A stretch of 64,000 bases of DNA from an uncultured Selenomonadales bacterium (GCA_947307055.1 CAMZHX010000001.1:1-64000), one strand, 5' to 3'; shown: positions 29,651 through 40,641, counted from the first letter of the stretch. Made by a program: numbers and translations. The notes: generated by a model from the letters alone, not told the origin.

Positions 29651-30013
29651 ATGGTTAAATACGAAGTTAAGATGACGAGCATTGGTAAGGACGCGCCGAC
29701 TTATTTGACGAGCAACAGCAGTTTCATTCTTATGAACGAGAAGATTCGCCCGACGTTGACGGATATGGTCGTTGAGCACACGGTCGGCGAACTCGCAGCT
29801 GATATTGCCGTCGGCGATAAACTCAAGGTCGGCAAGAGCGATTTTGAAGTCGTGTTCGTCGGTAGCGCGGCCAATAAAAATCTGCGCGAGGAAGGTCACT
29901 GCACAATCGTCGTCAACGCGGAAGCTACTATGCCCGGTCAAATCGCGGTTAAAGGAGTTCGTCCGCCGCGTCTTCGTTTGGGCAACATAGTTCAATTCTA
30001 TACCGAAGAATAA
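29651..30013 (+). CDS. PTS glucitol/sorbitol IIA component (orphan copy)
   Basis: Glucitol IIA fold, LREEGHCTIVVNAEATMPGQIAVKG; similar in kind to ORF 44717..45088. Confidence 0.85.
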   Translation: MVKYEVKMTSIGKDAPTYLTSNSSFILMNEKIRPTLTDMVVEHTVGELAADIAVGDKLKVGKSDFEVVFVGSAANKNLREEGHCTIVVNAEATMPGQIAVKGVRPPRLRLGNIVQFYTEE

Positions 30014-30029
30014 TTTTATTGTCTTAATA

Positions 30030-30065
30030 AAAAAGAGCTCCCGCAATTCGCGAGGGCTTTTTAAC
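30030..30065 (+). terminator. Terminator after orphan IIA gene
   Basis: AGCTCCCGC AATTC GCGAGGGCTTTTT hairpin. Confidence 0.65.
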
Positions 30066-30111
30066 GTGCAATGAAAAAATCAGTTTCACGCGAGGCGACT
30101 CTTTCCTGAAA

Positions 30112-30152
30112 AATTTAAAACTCCTCCGAGTTTTGCGACCGAAGAAGTTTTT
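30112..30152 (-). terminator. Terminator of dnaK-dnaJ transcript
   Basis: On the minus strand AACTTCTTCGG...CTCGGAGGAGTTTT hairpin followed by T-rich sequence. Confidence 0.55.
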
Positions 30153-30162
30153 TGTTATGTAT

Positions 30163-31329
30163 TTACTCGAATAAGTCCTTGAGTTTATCGAAGAACGATT
30201 TCTTTTCGGGATTGTTTTTGCTATCGGAGCCGCCGTCCTCGAACTCGCGCAATAATTTTTTCTGGCGGGTCGAAAGATTTTGCGGGGTTAGGACTTTTAC
30301 TCTGACGTACTCATCACCGCGCCCCTCGCCGCGCAAAACCGGAATACCTTTGCCGCGAATCTTTAGCACCGTGCCCGATTGCGTACCTTCCGGAATAGTC
30401 AACTCAACTTTGCCGTCAATCGTCGGAGCTTCAATCTGTGCGCCCAATGCCGCTTGCACAAAACTAATCGGCACCTCGCAATGAACGTCGGTATTATTGC
30501 GCTTGAAAATTTTGTGCGGCTTAATGTTAATATAAACGTACAAGTCGCCGGGTTGACCGCCGCGCTCGCCGGCTTGACCGCCGCCCGTTATGCGAAGCCT
30601 TTGCCCCTCGTCGACGCCTCTTGGAATGTTCAAATCAATATCGCGCTCAACTCTGATTTTGCCCGTGCCGTGACAATGCCCGCAAGGATTCTTAACAATC
30701 TGCCCTGTGGCGTGGCAACGCTCGCAAGGCCGTGCATTTGAAATGACTCCAAAAGGCGTGCGGGTCGTCGTCTGGCGCATACCGGTTCCGTGACAATCGG
30801 GGCATTCGTCGGGCGTCGTACCTTTTTTAGCTCCGGTGCCGCCGCATTCCTCGCAAGTCTCCATGCGCGGGACTTTAATTGTCATCTTCTTACCGAAGGC
30901 GGCTTCCTCAAAAGTGATTCTCAAATCGTAACGCAAATCCGCGCCGCGTTCTGGGCCTCGCTTTTGACGAGTTCGCGATTGACCGCCACCGAAGAAGTCA
31001 CCGAAAATATCTCCAAAGCCACCGAAGCCGCCCATGTTGCCGAAAATATCTTCCATATTGATATGAACGCCGCCGCCCGCGCCGCCATAGCCTGCGCCCG
31101 AAAATGCCGCGTGTCCGAATTGGTCATACTGCGCGCGCTTTTCCTTATCCTTCAAAATGTCGTAGGCCTCGTTGATTTCCTTCATTTTAGCTTCAGCGGT
31201 CTTAGGATCGTCGCGATTCAAGTCGGGGTGATATTGCCGCGCCAATTTGCGATAAGCCTTTTTAATCTCGTCGTCAGTCGCGTTCTTCGTGACGCCGAGC
31301 ACCTCATAATAATCTTTTTTGTCAGCCAT
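30163..31329 (-). CDS. dnaJ: Chaperone DnaJ
   Basis: J domain with HPD, G/F region, four CxxCxGxG zinc repeats. Confidence 0.98.
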   Translation of the reverse strand: MADKKDYYEVLGVTKNATDDEIKKAYRKLARQYHPDLNRDDPKTAEAKMKEINEAYDILKDKEKRAQYDQFGHAAFSGAGYGGAGGGVHINMEDIFGNMGGFGGFGDIFGDFFGGGQSRTRQKRGPERGADLRYDLRITFEEAAFGKKMTIKVPRMETCEECGGTGAKKGTTPDECPDCHGTGMRQTTTRTPFGVISNARPCERCHATGQIVKNPCGHCHGTGKIRVERDIDLNIPRGVDEGQRLRITGGGQAGERGGQPGDLYVYINIKPHKIFKRNNTDVHCEVPISFVQAALGAQIEAPTIDGKVELTIPEGTQSGTVLKIRGKGIPVLRGEGRGDEYVRVKVLTPQNLSTRQKKLLREFEDGGSDSKNNPEKKSFFDKLKDLFE

Positions 31330-31401
31330 AACGTCATCTCCTTAAACAAACAACGGGGAGAGAGAATCTGTCTCCCTCCCCTGCGCGTGATTTGTCACGA
31401 A

Positions 31402-33261
31402 TTATTTTTTAGTTTCATTCCACTCGGCGTCGATTGTGCCGTCATCATCTTTTTTATCTTGCTGTTGCTGTTGTTGCGTGAAGTCGGTATTAGGTTCGCC
31501 CTGTTGCTGATTGGGAGCCGCGCCTGCTTGATACGCCGCCGAACTTAATTTGTAAAGTGCTTGGCGGACTTCCTCTGTGAGTTTCTTAAGGGTTTCGGTG
31601 TCGCCGCTGTCGAGCTTATCTTTGAGAGCCTGCGCGGCGGTGCGAACGTCTTTAATCAAGCCCTCGTCAACTTTGCCCTCGAAGTCTTTGCAAGTTTTCT
31701 CCGCCTGATAAACGGTGTGTTCAGCGTCGTTCTTAGCATCGGCGGCCTCGCGCTGTTTCTTATCTTCGGCCTCGTGAGCTTGCGCCTCTTTAACCATGCG
31801 GTCGATATCTTCCTTGCTCATGCCGCTCGACGATTGAATTGTAATTTTCTGTTCCTTACCGGTGCTTTTATCCTTCGCGCTGACGTTGACAATGCCGTTT
31901 CGGTCGATGTCGAAAGTGACTTCGATTTGCGGAACGCCTCTAGGCGCGGGCGGAATATCGCTGAGGACAAAGCGTCCCAAAGTTTTATTACCGGCAGCCA
32001 TTTCGCGTTCACCCTGCAACACGTGAATTTCAACGCTGGTCTGACCATCTGCCGCCGTCGAGAAGACTTGCGATTTTTGGGTCGGGATAGTGGTATTGCG
32101 CTCGATAATTTTAGTGCAGACGCCGCCGAGAGTTTCGATACCCAAAGACAACGGCGTTACGTCGAGCAGGAGAATTTCATTACCCTTGCCGAACTCGCCA
32201 CTAAGCACGCCGCCTTGAATCGCCGCGCCGATTGAAACGCATTCATCAGGGTTGATGCCTTTGGAAGGTTCCTTGCCTAAGATTTCGCGAATAGCATTTT
32301 GCACGGCCGGGATTCTGGACGAGCCGCCGACCAAAATAATTTTATCGATATCCTTGCCAGTTAAGCCCGCGTCTTTCATAGCGTTACGAGTCGGCCCCAT
32401 TGTACGTTCAACGAGGTCGCGGGTTAAGTCGTCGAACTTCGCGCGCGTCAACGTCAAGTCCAAATGTTTCGGGCCGCTCGCGTCGGCAGTTATGAACGGC
32501 AGATTGATATTGGTCGAAGTCATGGAGCTTAACTCAATCTTAGCTTTTTCGGCCGCCTCGATAAGACGTTGCGCGCTCATTTTATCGGCGGAAAGGTCGA
32601 TGCCGTTATCGCGTTTGAATTCGGCGACCATCCAATCCATAACTTTTTTGTCGAAGTCGTCGCCGCCCAAATGCGTATCACCGCTGGTCGCTTTGACCTC
32701 AAATGTATGCTCGTCGAGTTCCAAAATCGAAACGTCGAAAGTACCGCCGCCCAAGTCGAATACTAAAATAGTTTCGTCGTTATCCTTGTCAAGACCGTAG
32801 GCAAGCGCGGCGGCCGTCGGCTCGTTGATTATGCGCAGAACTTCAAGCCCCGCAATTGTGCCGGCGTCCTTAGTCGCTTGACGTTGCGCGTCGTTGAAGT
32901 AAGCAGGAACTGTGATAACTGCTTGCTTGACGGTCTCGCCGAGATAAGCTTCCGCGTCGGCCTTAAGTTTTTGCAGAATCATTGCGGAAATTTCTGGCGG
33001 CGTATAATTTTTATCGTCGATAGAAACTTTGTAGCTTTCGCCCATGTGGCGTTTGATTGACGAAATAGTTCTGTCGGGATTGCTGACTGCTTGACGCTTA
33101 GCGAGTTGCCCGACGAGGCGTTGACCGTCTTTAGTGAAACCGACAACTGAAGGCGTAATTCTGCTGCCTTCGGGGTTAGTGATTACTGTAGGTTCGCCGC
33201 CCTCGATGACGCTGACGACGCTATTTGTAGTTCCCAAATCTATGCCAATGACTTTGCTCAT
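31402..33261 (-). CDS. dnaK: Chaperone DnaK
   Basis: [42 protein letters not shown]-rich linker and charged C-terminus. Confidence 0.99.
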   Translation of the reverse strand: MSKVIGIDLGTTNSVVSVIEGGEPTVITNPEGSRITPSVVGFTKDGQRLVGQLAKRQAVSNPDRTISSIKRHMGESYKVSIDDKNYTPPEISAMILQKLKADAEAYLGETVKQAVITVPAYFNDAQRQATKDAGTIAGLEVLRIINEPTAAALAYGLDKDNDETILVFDLGGGTFDVSILELDEHTFEVKATSGDTHLGGDDFDKKVMDWMVAEFKRDNGIDLSADKMSAQRLIEAAEKAKIELSSMTSTNINLPFITADASGPKHLDLTLTRAKFDDLTRDLVERTMGPTRNAMKDAGLTGKDIDKIILVGGSSRIPAVQNAIREILGKEPSKGINPDECVSIGAAIQGGVLSGEFGKGNEILLLDVTPLSLGIETLGGVCTKIIERNTTIPTQKSQVFSTAADGQTSVEIHVLQGEREMAAGNKTLGRFVLSDIPPAPRGVPQIEVTFDIDRNGIVNVSAKDKSTGKEQKITIQSSSGMSKEDIDRMVKEAQAHEAEDKKQREAADAKNDAEHTVYQAEKTCKDFEGKVDEGLIKDVRTAAQALKDKLDSGDTETLKKLTEEVRQALYKLSSAAYQAGAAPNQQQGEPNTDFTQQQQQQDKKDDDGTIDAEWNETKK

Positions 33262-33277
33262 AATTATCAATTCCTTT

Positions 33278-33817
33278 CTAAAGCAATAAAGTTTTCAAAA
33301 TATCAACTATAAACTGGCGTTCTTTAAGATAAGGATTAAGGTTGACGGCCTCTTTTATCATGGCGTAAGCAATCGGCTCTTCCAGTTCGTAAAGGTAGCC
33401 TTGATTGACACCGCCATTTTTATTGAAGGCAGAGAATTTGTAGTCCTTGAATTTCAAGATAGTTTCTTTGAAAATTTTAATCGGCATTTTATTACGCAAG
33501 AAAACGTAATCGCAGTCGACGCGGCGGCCTTCATCTTCCCAAGCTCCGACCGTTCCTATTTTTTCTTCAGCAACGTGACGCAATTCCTTTGGTATGGAAT
33601 CATAGTAAAAGTCCGTTGTTGCCTGACTTATCGCGCTGATTCCACCGTTCACTGCACCGGCGTAGTGAATTATGACATCGTCTTTCTTTACCAGCTCGAC
33701 ATTGCGCCAGTAAAATTTGTTAGCAGAAGCTTTCGAGGTAATAGGCGCCCAAATGTAGCGGTCTCTGCTCTCGAATTCATAAGCTTGACCTTGCGTCACA
33801 AAAAAAACGTTCGGCAT
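33278..33817 (-). CDS. EVE/PUA-like-fold domain protein (standalone)
   Basis: [44 protein letters not shown] resembles EVE-like modified-base-binding domains (pattern recognition, not a search). Confidence 0.55.
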   Translation of the reverse strand: MPNVFFVTQGQAYEFESRDRYIWAPITSKASANKFYWRNVELVKKDDVIIHYAGAVNGGISAISQATTDFYYDSIPKELRHVAEEKIGTVGAWEDEGRRVDCDYVFLRNKMPIKIFKETILKFKDYKFSAFNKNGGVNQGYLYELEEPIAYAMIKEAVNLNPYLKERQFIVDILKTLLL

Positions 33818-33859
33818 TGAAAATCTTCCCTTCTTAAAAAACACCTCTTGAAAAATACT

Positions 33860-34441
33860 TTACGAATTGTTCACAACCTGTACCATACTCGGACGAATCA
33901 CGCGACCGCGAGCAATGTAACCGCGTTGGAATTCGGCGGCGATAATTCCGTCCTGCTTAGTTTCGTCTTTGATTGTGCCGACCGCCTGATGATAATTCGG
34001 GTCGAACGGTTTATCTTGCGTATCAATCGGTTCGAGGCCGTGCTTACCCATAACTGCTACGGTCTCCTGTTTAATCATCTCGATTCCTTTGCGAAGGGTT
34101 TCGACGTCGGCATTTTCGGCATTCTCTGCGGCCTCCGATGCCCTGCTGAGATTGTCGAGCAACGGCAACAAGTCTTTCAAGAACGCCTGCTCGATGACCG
34201 CTGCTAGTTCTGATTTTTCTTTGGCGGTACGTTTCCTGAAATTGTCGAAGTCCGCTTGCAATCTCAAAAACCTGTCGTCCTTCGCGCTGAGTTCCTCTTT
34301 TAATTTCTCAAGCTCCGCCGTCGGGTCTGGAGTTTCTTTCTCAAGCACTTCGACTTCGGGCTCGGTTTTTTTCATCTGCAAATTTATTTCTGCGCTGTCG
34401 CCGTCCTCGTTGTTGACTATAACCTTTTTTTCTTCTGCCAA
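33860..34441 (-). CDS. grpE: Nucleotide exchange factor GrpE
   Basis: LQADFDNFRKRTAKEK, FDPNYHQAVG, GYIARGRVIRPSMVQVV; likely TTG start near 34441 (GTG at 34450 also possible). Confidence 0.93.
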   Translation of the reverse strand: MAEEKKVIVNNEDGDSAEINLQMKKTEPEVEVLEKETPDPTAELEKLKEELSAKDDRFLRLQADFDNFRKRTAKEKSELAAVIEQAFLKDLLPLLDNLSRASEAAENAENADVETLRKGIEMIKQETVAVMGKHGLEPIDTQDKPFDPNYHQAVGTIKDETKQDGIIAAEFQRGYIARGRVIRPSMVQVVNNS

Positions 34442-34554
34442 GATGTTCACCTCTCTTTTGGTTGCAACCTTAACACCAATTAGACAAAAAGTCAAGGGGT
34501 TTAATAAAAAAACTCCCTACGGAAATTTTCATCGGGATAAAATTTTTTGGTCGA

Positions 34555-36084
34555 TTATTCTTCGTCGGGCACCGGAACTTCTTTAAGGCGCGTAATTCTG
34601 CCAAGTTCGTAATCTTTCATGCCGACTTTGTTGAGATAATCGGCTAAAATTTCGTCGCAAGTGCCGAGCTCGCCGATAATCTTTGAGCCGATTAGCATAG
34701 TATAATCATCGCCGCCTGCAGTTTGAAAATCAACTAAAGCTATCGTATAAGTTTTGTCCTCGTCGAGCGGTTGCCCGCCGATTGAAATTTCTTTGACGCG
34801 GTGTTTAGCCGGTTGCGTCGGGTCGTAGCTGAAAGCCATGCCGCTGACATCGAGGAAGCCGCCGAACGACGCAGGATAATATTCAATGGAATGTTCGAGC
34901 ATTTGGCGAATAGTCGCGCCTTTAATTTCGGCTATGCGCAATGTGTTGCCGAATGGGAAAATCGCCATAGTGTCGCGCCTTCTAACGTCGCCTTTAGGAA
35001 GGTTTGCGCGAAGGCCGCCGCCGTTGATTATTGCAATGTCGGACTTCGCCGCCCAACGCATTGCATCCGCCGTTAAATTTCCCAACTCGGATTCATTGCG
35101 ACGAACTAGCAGGCGTTCACTCGAAAGTTCTCTATCGCTGTGAGCAACGACTTCATCTAAAAGTTTTTCAGCCTTCGCGTTGACTGTGGTTAGCGTCGCT
35201 AAAATTTTCTTATCGGGCACGGGCGCAATCTTTTTCAGGGCGTCGGCGTCGAGCAGTTCAGCCTTTTTGGAAACGATTTTGTGATTCTCAACCTCAAGCG
35301 TGGCGCGTCCGAGATAATGTTCATAGCAATTCGCCTGGACAATCAGCGTATCTTTAATGCGAATGCCTTCGGGGAGCGCGGTATGGCTATGGCCGTCGAC
35401 GATTAAATCGATGCCGTCAGTTTCGCGGGCAATGCGTTCGCTCGTGAATTCGGAGCTGGCATCAACGCCCATATGCATAAGCGCAATCAGCACATCGCAT
35501 TTGGGGCGGAGCTGTTTAATCATTTCTTTCGAGACCTCAACGGGATTTTGGAACTTAACTTCCTTGACATTGTCCGGATTGGTTTTGTATGCGGTTTCGG
35601 GCGTCGACAATCCGAACACGCCAACTTTAATTCCGTTGAGCTTGAAAATTTTGTACGGCTTGAAAACAGGTTGACCATTACTCTTGCGGATAACGTTGGC
35701 GTCGAGAATCGGGAATTTTAATTTCTTATTGAGCTTCTCCAACTGCGCCGAGCCGTAATTGAAATCGTGATTGCCGGCAGTCATAGCGTCTAGCCCTGCC
35801 GCGTTGAGGAGCGGAACTAAATTTTCGCCTTTGCTGATTGTGATTATGGGCATACCGTGAAAAGTATCACCGGCATCAAGCCATAACGTCGCGGGATTTT
35901 TAGATTTGACTTCCTTGACCGCCGCAGCCATCTCTGCAAGCCCGATACTATTTCCTCTGTCGTCGGTGTCTTGAATGCGCGAGTGCATGTCGTTGGTGTG
36001 GAATATGACCAGCTCAGCCGCCGCGCAGATTGACACGTTGAAAATCATTAGGGCAATTAGCACGCCTAAAAATTTCTTTATCAT
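34555..36084 (-). CDS. Secreted bifunctional metallophosphatase/5'-nucleotidase
   Basis: Signal peptide MIKKFLGVLIALMIFNVSICAAA; FHTNDMHSRI, AGNHDFNYG, DGHSHT; C-terminal 5'-nucleotidase domain. Confidence 0.93.
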   Translation of the reverse strand: MIKKFLGVLIALMIFNVSICAAAELVIFHTNDMHSRIQDTDDRGNSIGLAEMAAAVKEVKSKNPATLWLDAGDTFHGMPIITISKGENLVPLLNAAGLDAMTAGNHDFNYGSAQLEKLNKKLKFPILDANVIRKSNGQPVFKPYKIFKLNGIKVGVFGLSTPETAYKTNPDNVKEVKFQNPVEVSKEMIKQLRPKCDVLIALMHMGVDASSEFTSERIARETDGIDLIVDGHSHTALPEGIRIKDTLIVQANCYEHYLGRATLEVENHKIVSKKAELLDADALKKIAPVPDKKILATLTTVNAKAEKLLDEVVAHSDRELSSERLLVRRNESELGNLTADAMRWAAKSDIAIINGGGLRANLPKGDVRRRDTMAIFPFGNTLRIAEIKGATIRQMLEHSIEYYPASFGGFLDVSGMAFSYDPTQPAKHRVKEISIGGQPLDEDKTYTIALVDFQTAGGDDYTMLIGSKIIGELGTCDEILADYLNKVGMKDYELGRITRLKEVPVPDEE

Positions 36085-36184
36085 CGTAGCACCTCCAAAA
36101 TTTTTTGTGGCGATTATAGCACAATTGGTGCGGCTTTTGCAAAGTTTGTTCAAGTGGTGTATGATTGGCGCGAGGTGATTTGAA

Positions 36185-36433
36185 ATGTGTTTAGCCTTTC
36201 CGGCAAAAGTTTTAGAGATAGAAGGCGACTTGGCAACGGTCGAGCGGTCAGGGGTCAAGCGCAAGGCAAGTTTAATGCTCCTGCCCGAAGCGAGGGTCGG
36301 CGATTACGTTTTGATTCACGCGGGCTTTGCAATGCAAGTTGTTGACGAACGCGAAGTCCAAATACGAGATGCGCTTGTCGCAGAGATGAATGGCTTACCG
36401 CGCACGGTCGAAAATTTGTCGGGAGTTTCATAA
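36185..36433 (+). CDS. hypC: HypC/HybG/HupF hydrogenase maturation chaperone
   Basis: MCLAFPAKVLEIEGDLATVE; VGDYVLIHAGFAMQVVD. Confidence 0.95.
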   Translation: MCLAFPAKVLEIEGDLATVERSGVKRKASLMLLPEARVGDYVLIHAGFAMQVVDEREVQIRDALVAEMNGLPRTVENLSGVS

Positions 36434-37510
36434 ATGGCTGATACGTTTAAGCTTATAAAAAAAATATCGCGGCTCGCCGAAGGCAAAAGGAAATTGCGAT
36501 TCATGGAAGTTTGCGGCACACATACTGTCGCGATTTTCAGGTCGGGCATTCGACAAATTTTGCCGGAAAATATCGAGCTGGTATCGGGGCCGGGTTGCCC
36601 AGTCTGCGTCACGAATGACGATTACATTGACAAGGCGATTGCCTACGCGCGGCGGAAAAATTTTATCGTGGCGACGTTCGGGGACATGTTGAAGGTGCCA
36701 GGCTCGCGAACGAGTTTAGCGGCAGTTCAGGCGGAAGGCGCGAAGATTCAAATAATTTACTCGCCGCTCGATTGTATAAGGCTGGCGCAAGACAATCCGC
36801 ACAAGAAAATAATCTTCTTAGCAGTAGGTTTCGAGACGACAGCTCCGACGGCGGCCGCGACAGTTTTGGCGGCTAAGGCTCAAGGCGTCAAGAATTTGTT
36901 CATGCTATCGGCACAAAAGTTGGTACCGCCCGCGCTGAAATTTTTATTGGGCGACGAGCAAGTCAAAGTCGACGGGTTCTTACTGCCGGGACATGTGGCG
37001 GTAGTAATCGGGGCGAAGGCGTTCAAATTTTTGGCGGAAGATTTCAGAATCCCAAGCGCGATTGGCGGTTTCGAGGCGGACGAAATTTTAACCGCGCTGG
37101 CAAGTTTGCTCGAACAGATTGACGGCGGCAAGGTCGAAGTCGCTAACGATTATCGCTCAGTCGTCAAAGCGGAAGGAAATTTGGCGGCTCAAAAAATTCT
37201 CGCGCAGGTTTACGAGGTCGCGGACGTCGAGTGGCGCGGCATGGGGAAAATTTCTGCGTCGGGCTTGAGAATGCGCAAGGAGTTTTCGGAATTTGACATT
37301 GAGCAAGTCGAACCTGTTATAATTGAGCGCGTCGAGAAAAAGACGGCTTGTCGATGTGGCGAAGTTCTGCGCGGAGTTGTCAAGCCGACGGATTGTCCGC
37401 TTTTCGGCAAAGTTTGTCAACCGCTCCACGCAATCGGCCCTTGCATGGTTTCGGTCGAGGGCGTCTGCGCGGCGTGGTTCAAATACGGAGGAAATAATTT
37501 TACATGGTGA
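36434..37510 (+). CDS. hypD: Hydrogenase formation protein HypD
   Basis: FMEVCGTHTVAIFRSGIR, GPGCPVCVT, VGFETTAPT, PLFGKVCQPLHAIGPCMVS. Confidence 0.97.
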   Translation: MADTFKLIKKISRLAEGKRKLRFMEVCGTHTVAIFRSGIRQILPENIELVSGPGCPVCVTNDDYIDKAIAYARRKNFIVATFGDMLKVPGSRTSLAAVQAEGAKIQIIYSPLDCIRLAQDNPHKKIIFLAVGFETTAPTAAATVLAAKAQGVKNLFMLSAQKLVPPALKFLLGDEQVKVDGFLLPGHVAVVIGAKAFKFLAEDFRIPSAIGGFEADEILTALASLLEQIDGGKVEVANDYRSVVKAEGNLAAQKILAQVYEVADVEWRGMGKISASGLRMRKEFSEFDIEQVEPVIIERVEKKTACRCGEVLRGVVKPTDCPLFGKVCQPLHAIGPCMVSVEGVCAAWFKYGGNNFTW

Positions 37511-38499
37511 GAAAAATTTTAATGGCGCATGGTGCGGGCGGCAAGTTGAGCGCGGAACTTTTGCACGAAATAATTTTGCCCGCCTTCGATAACGAGATTT
37601 TGAACGAGCTACACGACGGCGCGAAAATTGGACGGCTCGCCATGACCACTGATAGCTACGTCGTGCGCCCGATTTTTTTTCGCGGCGGCAATATCGGCAA
37701 GCTCGCGATTTGCGGCACGGTCAACGATTTGGCTGTCACGGGCGCGATTCCAAAATATATTTCCGTCGGCGTGATTCTCGAAGAGGGCTTCGACTTCGAC
37801 GCGCTGAAAAAAATTGTCGGGGCTATGGCGATTGCGGCTCGCGAGGCGGGCGTTAAAATCGTCACGGGCGATACAAAAGTTGTCGGGCGCGGGCAGGCTG
37901 ACGGAATTTTCATCAACACGGCGGGCGTCGGCGAGCTGATTGACGGCGTTGACATTTCGGCTAAAAACGTCCGCGCAGGTATGAAAATTTTGATTTCTGG
38001 GACGCTCGGCGACCACGCCACGACGATTTTGGCTGAACGTCACGGTTTGGAGCTTCCGGAAAATATTCAATCCGATTGCGCGCCGCTTAATAAAATGATT
38101 CGCGAAATGCTCGACGTTGAGCCGAAAATTGCAATGCTTCGCGATGCGACACGCGGCGGAGTTGCGGCGGTTTTGAATGAGATTGCGACGGCGGCGAACG
38201 TCGGGATTCTGCTCGACGAAGAAAAAATTCCCGTTCGCGAGGAAGTGCGCGGCGTCTGCGATATTTTAGGCTTTGACGTGTTGGAACTCGCTAATGAAGG
38301 GAAAATTATCGCGATTGTGCCCGCCGAATCGAGCGCGATAATTTTATCGGTCATGCGGCAAAATGTTTACGGCGTCGACGCGGCGGAGGTCGGCGAAGTC
38401 GTCAAAAATTCTGCGGGCAAAGTCGGCTTGAAAACTTCATTGGGCGCGATTAGAATTGTCGACATGCCAGCGGGCGAACTCGTCCCGCGCATTTGTTAA
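37504..38499 (+). CDS. hypE: Hydrogenase maturation protein HypE
   Basis: MAHGAGGKLSAELLHEII, TTDSYVVRPIFFRGGNIGKLAICGTVNDLAVTGA, C-terminal PRIC. Confidence 0.97.
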   Translation: MVRKILMAHGAGGKLSAELLHEIILPAFDNEILNELHDGAKIGRLAMTTDSYVVRPIFFRGGNIGKLAICGTVNDLAVTGAIPKYISVGVILEEGFDFDALKKIVGAMAIAAREAGVKIVTGDTKVVGRGQADGIFINTAGVGELIDGVDISAKNVRAGMKILISGTLGDHATTILAERHGLELPENIQSDCAPLNKMIREMLDVEPKIAMLRDATRGGVAAVLNEIATAANVGILLDEEKIPVREEVRGVCDILGFDVLELANEGKIIAIVPAESSAIILSVMRQNVYGVDAAEVGEVVKNSAGKVGLKTSLGAIRIVDMPAGELVPRIC

Positions 38500-38511
38500 G
38501 GAGATGATTTA

Positions 38512-40602
38512 ATGGAGCAACGCACGCGCGAGATTTTGAAATTGCTCCTGCACGAAAAAATTTTCATAACTACAAGCGACATCGCAAGCAAATTGTCGGT
38601 CAGCTCCAAAACCATTTCGCGACAACTGCCCAAAGTCGAAGAAGTTTTGAACGCGGTCGGCTTGCAACTCGAAAAAAAAGCGGGCGCAGGAATTTTGATT
38701 ACGGGCAGTGATGTCAAACGTTACACGCTATCAAAGCAACTCGAATCGGGCGAGAAAAGAGAATACACGCCAACCGAACGCCGCTCAATCATCATCAGCA
38801 AACTTTTGGCGAGTCGCGAGCCAGTAAAATTATTCGCGCTGTCGTCGGCGGTATACGTGACCGACTCGACCATAAGCAACGACCTAGACAAGTTGGAGCC
38901 GCAATTCCGCGAACTCGGATTGAAACTTTTGCGCAAGCCCGGACTAGGCGTGAGCCTTCTCGGCGACGAGCGCGATTTGAGACGGGCAATCGTCCGCTAC
39001 ATTTATGAACACGTCGGCGAAGAAAATCTCTTAAACCTAATGCGCGATAACCTTCCCGAAAATGATGCGTCCGTCGCGCAAGTGTCGAAATTTTTGCTGG
39101 AGCTAATCGACGCGGGCGAGTGGCGACGCTTGGAGCAAATGATTCGCGATACGGAAAACGATTTGGGCTACAAACTTTCGGACAACGCCTTTATCGGGCT
39201 GGCGATTCATTTATCGCTGACAATGCGGCGAATCAAAAATCACGAGGCAATTACGCTTGACGAAGAAAATTTTTTGTGTCTGCGCGGAAGTCGAGAGTAT
39301 GACGCGGCGAAAACTTTGGCGGAAAAATTATCGGCGGCCTTTGCAATCGACGTGCCCGCCAGCGAAATTTGCTATATCGCAATGCACATACTCGGCGCGA
39401 GAAGTCGTTACAGCTCGGCGAGTCTCGGCGCAATTTCTATGATGGATAATTATAGGATTGTGAAGTTGGCGCGACGAATCATGAAGAACGCCGCCAAAAT
39501 TACAGGGCGCGACATCGATAAAAATCAGAGCCTGCTCGCGGGGCTAGTCAATCACCTCGCGCCGACGATTAGCCGCTTGAAAATGAATATGGACATTCGC
39601 AACCCGCTACTCAACGAAATTCAAACGCATTACCCCGAACTCATGACCCTAACAAGAAAATGCGTCGCCGAACTCGAAGCGGAACTCGAAAAAAAATTGC
39701 CCGACGCCGAAATTGCATATATCGCAATGCATTTGGGTGCGGCACTTTCAGACAGCGAAAAATTTTTATACGCGGTGCACAGAGTAGTTGTCGCTTGCCC
39801 AACCGGTATGGGGACTTCGCGACTTTTGGCGAGCCGATTGCGTAGAACCTTCCCGACATTAAAAATCGTCGACGAGGTAACAACGCTCGGAATAACGCCC
39901 GAATACATCGCCGCAAAAGATTTCGACTTCATAATTTCGACCGTGCCAATCCCTTGCACTGAACGACCCGTTTTGGTAGTAAGCGCGGCTTTAATCGACG
40001 AGGACAAGAAAAAAATCGAGGCGGAACTCGCGCACCAAAATAAACAATTCTTAGGTAGCGCAGAGGAGTTGGAACCGCGCCCGCTATTTATCGAGGGCTT
40101 AGCCAAAATGAATTCCTACGGGCGCGCGATTCAAGAACTTATGACGAATTATTTCTACGTCCGCGAAAAAATTTCCAACATCAATGACGCGTGCGAATTG
40201 GCAGGGCGTTTGGCTAGCAAAAATCCTAAGAGCCGCGCAGAAATTTCTAGGGAACTTCTCCTGCGCGAGGATAAAGGCTCAACTTTAATCGTCGGGCGGC
40301 ACATGATTTTATTGCATTGCAAAAGCGCGGCGATTTCTGCGGCGGCGTTAGGGATTCTGCAACTCGGCGACGGCTTCAAATATCCCGATGACGGCGAAAT
40401 CGTCCGCACGGCGATTGTCCTACTCGCGTCACAAAATGCTGATGAATTCACGCTCGAAACGATTGGGCATATTGCGTCGGTGCTACTCGACCGCTGGGGC
40501 TTTATCGAAATTCTTCACGAGGGCGACGGCTCCGAAATTCAACAGGAAATGCTCAAAATTTTCGAGGACTTCTACAAAACCAAGTACAAAGAGCTGATAT
40601 AA
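38512..40602 (+). CDS. PRD-domain transcriptional regulator/antiterminator with PTS EIIB-like and EIIA modules
   Basis: HTH (ITTSDIASKLSVSSKTISRQL), PRD-like segments, ACPTGMGTSRLLASRL (EIIB-like), C-terminal EIIA-like region. Confidence 0.87.
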   Translation: MEQRTREILKLLLHEKIFITTSDIASKLSVSSKTISRQLPKVEEVLNAVGLQLEKKAGAGILITGSDVKRYTLSKQLESGEKREYTPTERRSIIISKLLASREPVKLFALSSAVYVTDSTISNDLDKLEPQFRELGLKLLRKPGLGVSLLGDERDLRRAIVRYIYEHVGEENLLNLMRDNLPENDASVAQVSKFLLELIDAGEWRRLEQMIRDTENDLGYKLSDNAFIGLAIHLSLTMRRIKNHEAITLDEENFLCLRGSREYDAAKTLAEKLSAAFAIDVPASEICYIAMHILGARSRYSSASLGAISMMDNYRIVKLARRIMKNAAKITGRDIDKNQSLLAGLVNHLAPTISRLKMNMDIRNPLLNEIQTHYPELMTLTRKCVAELEAELEKKLPDAEIAYIAMHLGAALSDSEKFLYAVHRVVVACPTGMGTSRLLASRLRRTFPTLKIVDEVTTLGITPEYIAAKDFDFIISTVPIPCTERPVLVVSAALIDEDKKKIEAELAHQNKQFLGSAEELEPRPLFIEGLAKMNSYGRAIQELMTNYFYVREKISNINDACELAGRLASKNPKSRAEISRELLLREDKGSTLIVGRHMILLHCKSAAISAAALGILQLGDGFKYPDDGEIVRTAIVLLASQNADEFTLETIGHIASVLLDRWGFIEILHEGDGSEIQQEMLKIFEDFYKTKYKELI

Positions 40603-40641
40603 AAAAGCGGCGGGCTAAAAAGCTCGTCGCTAAAATTTTTG
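40603..40641. terminator. Bidirectional terminator
   Basis: AGCGGCGGGCT AAAA AGCTCGTCGCT hairpin flanked by A and T runs. Confidence 0.75.

Noticed and set aside
30790-32235. Plus-strand ORFs 30790..31548 and 31561..32235 opposite dnaJ/dnaK
   Set aside because: Shadow ORFs antisense to highly conserved chaperone genes.
34441-34554. CIRCE/HrcA control of the grpE-dnaK-dnaJ unit
   Set aside because: No TTAGCACTC-N9-GAGTGCTAA inverted repeat seen; only a sigma-70-like TTGACT-N17-TAAGGT on the minus strand.
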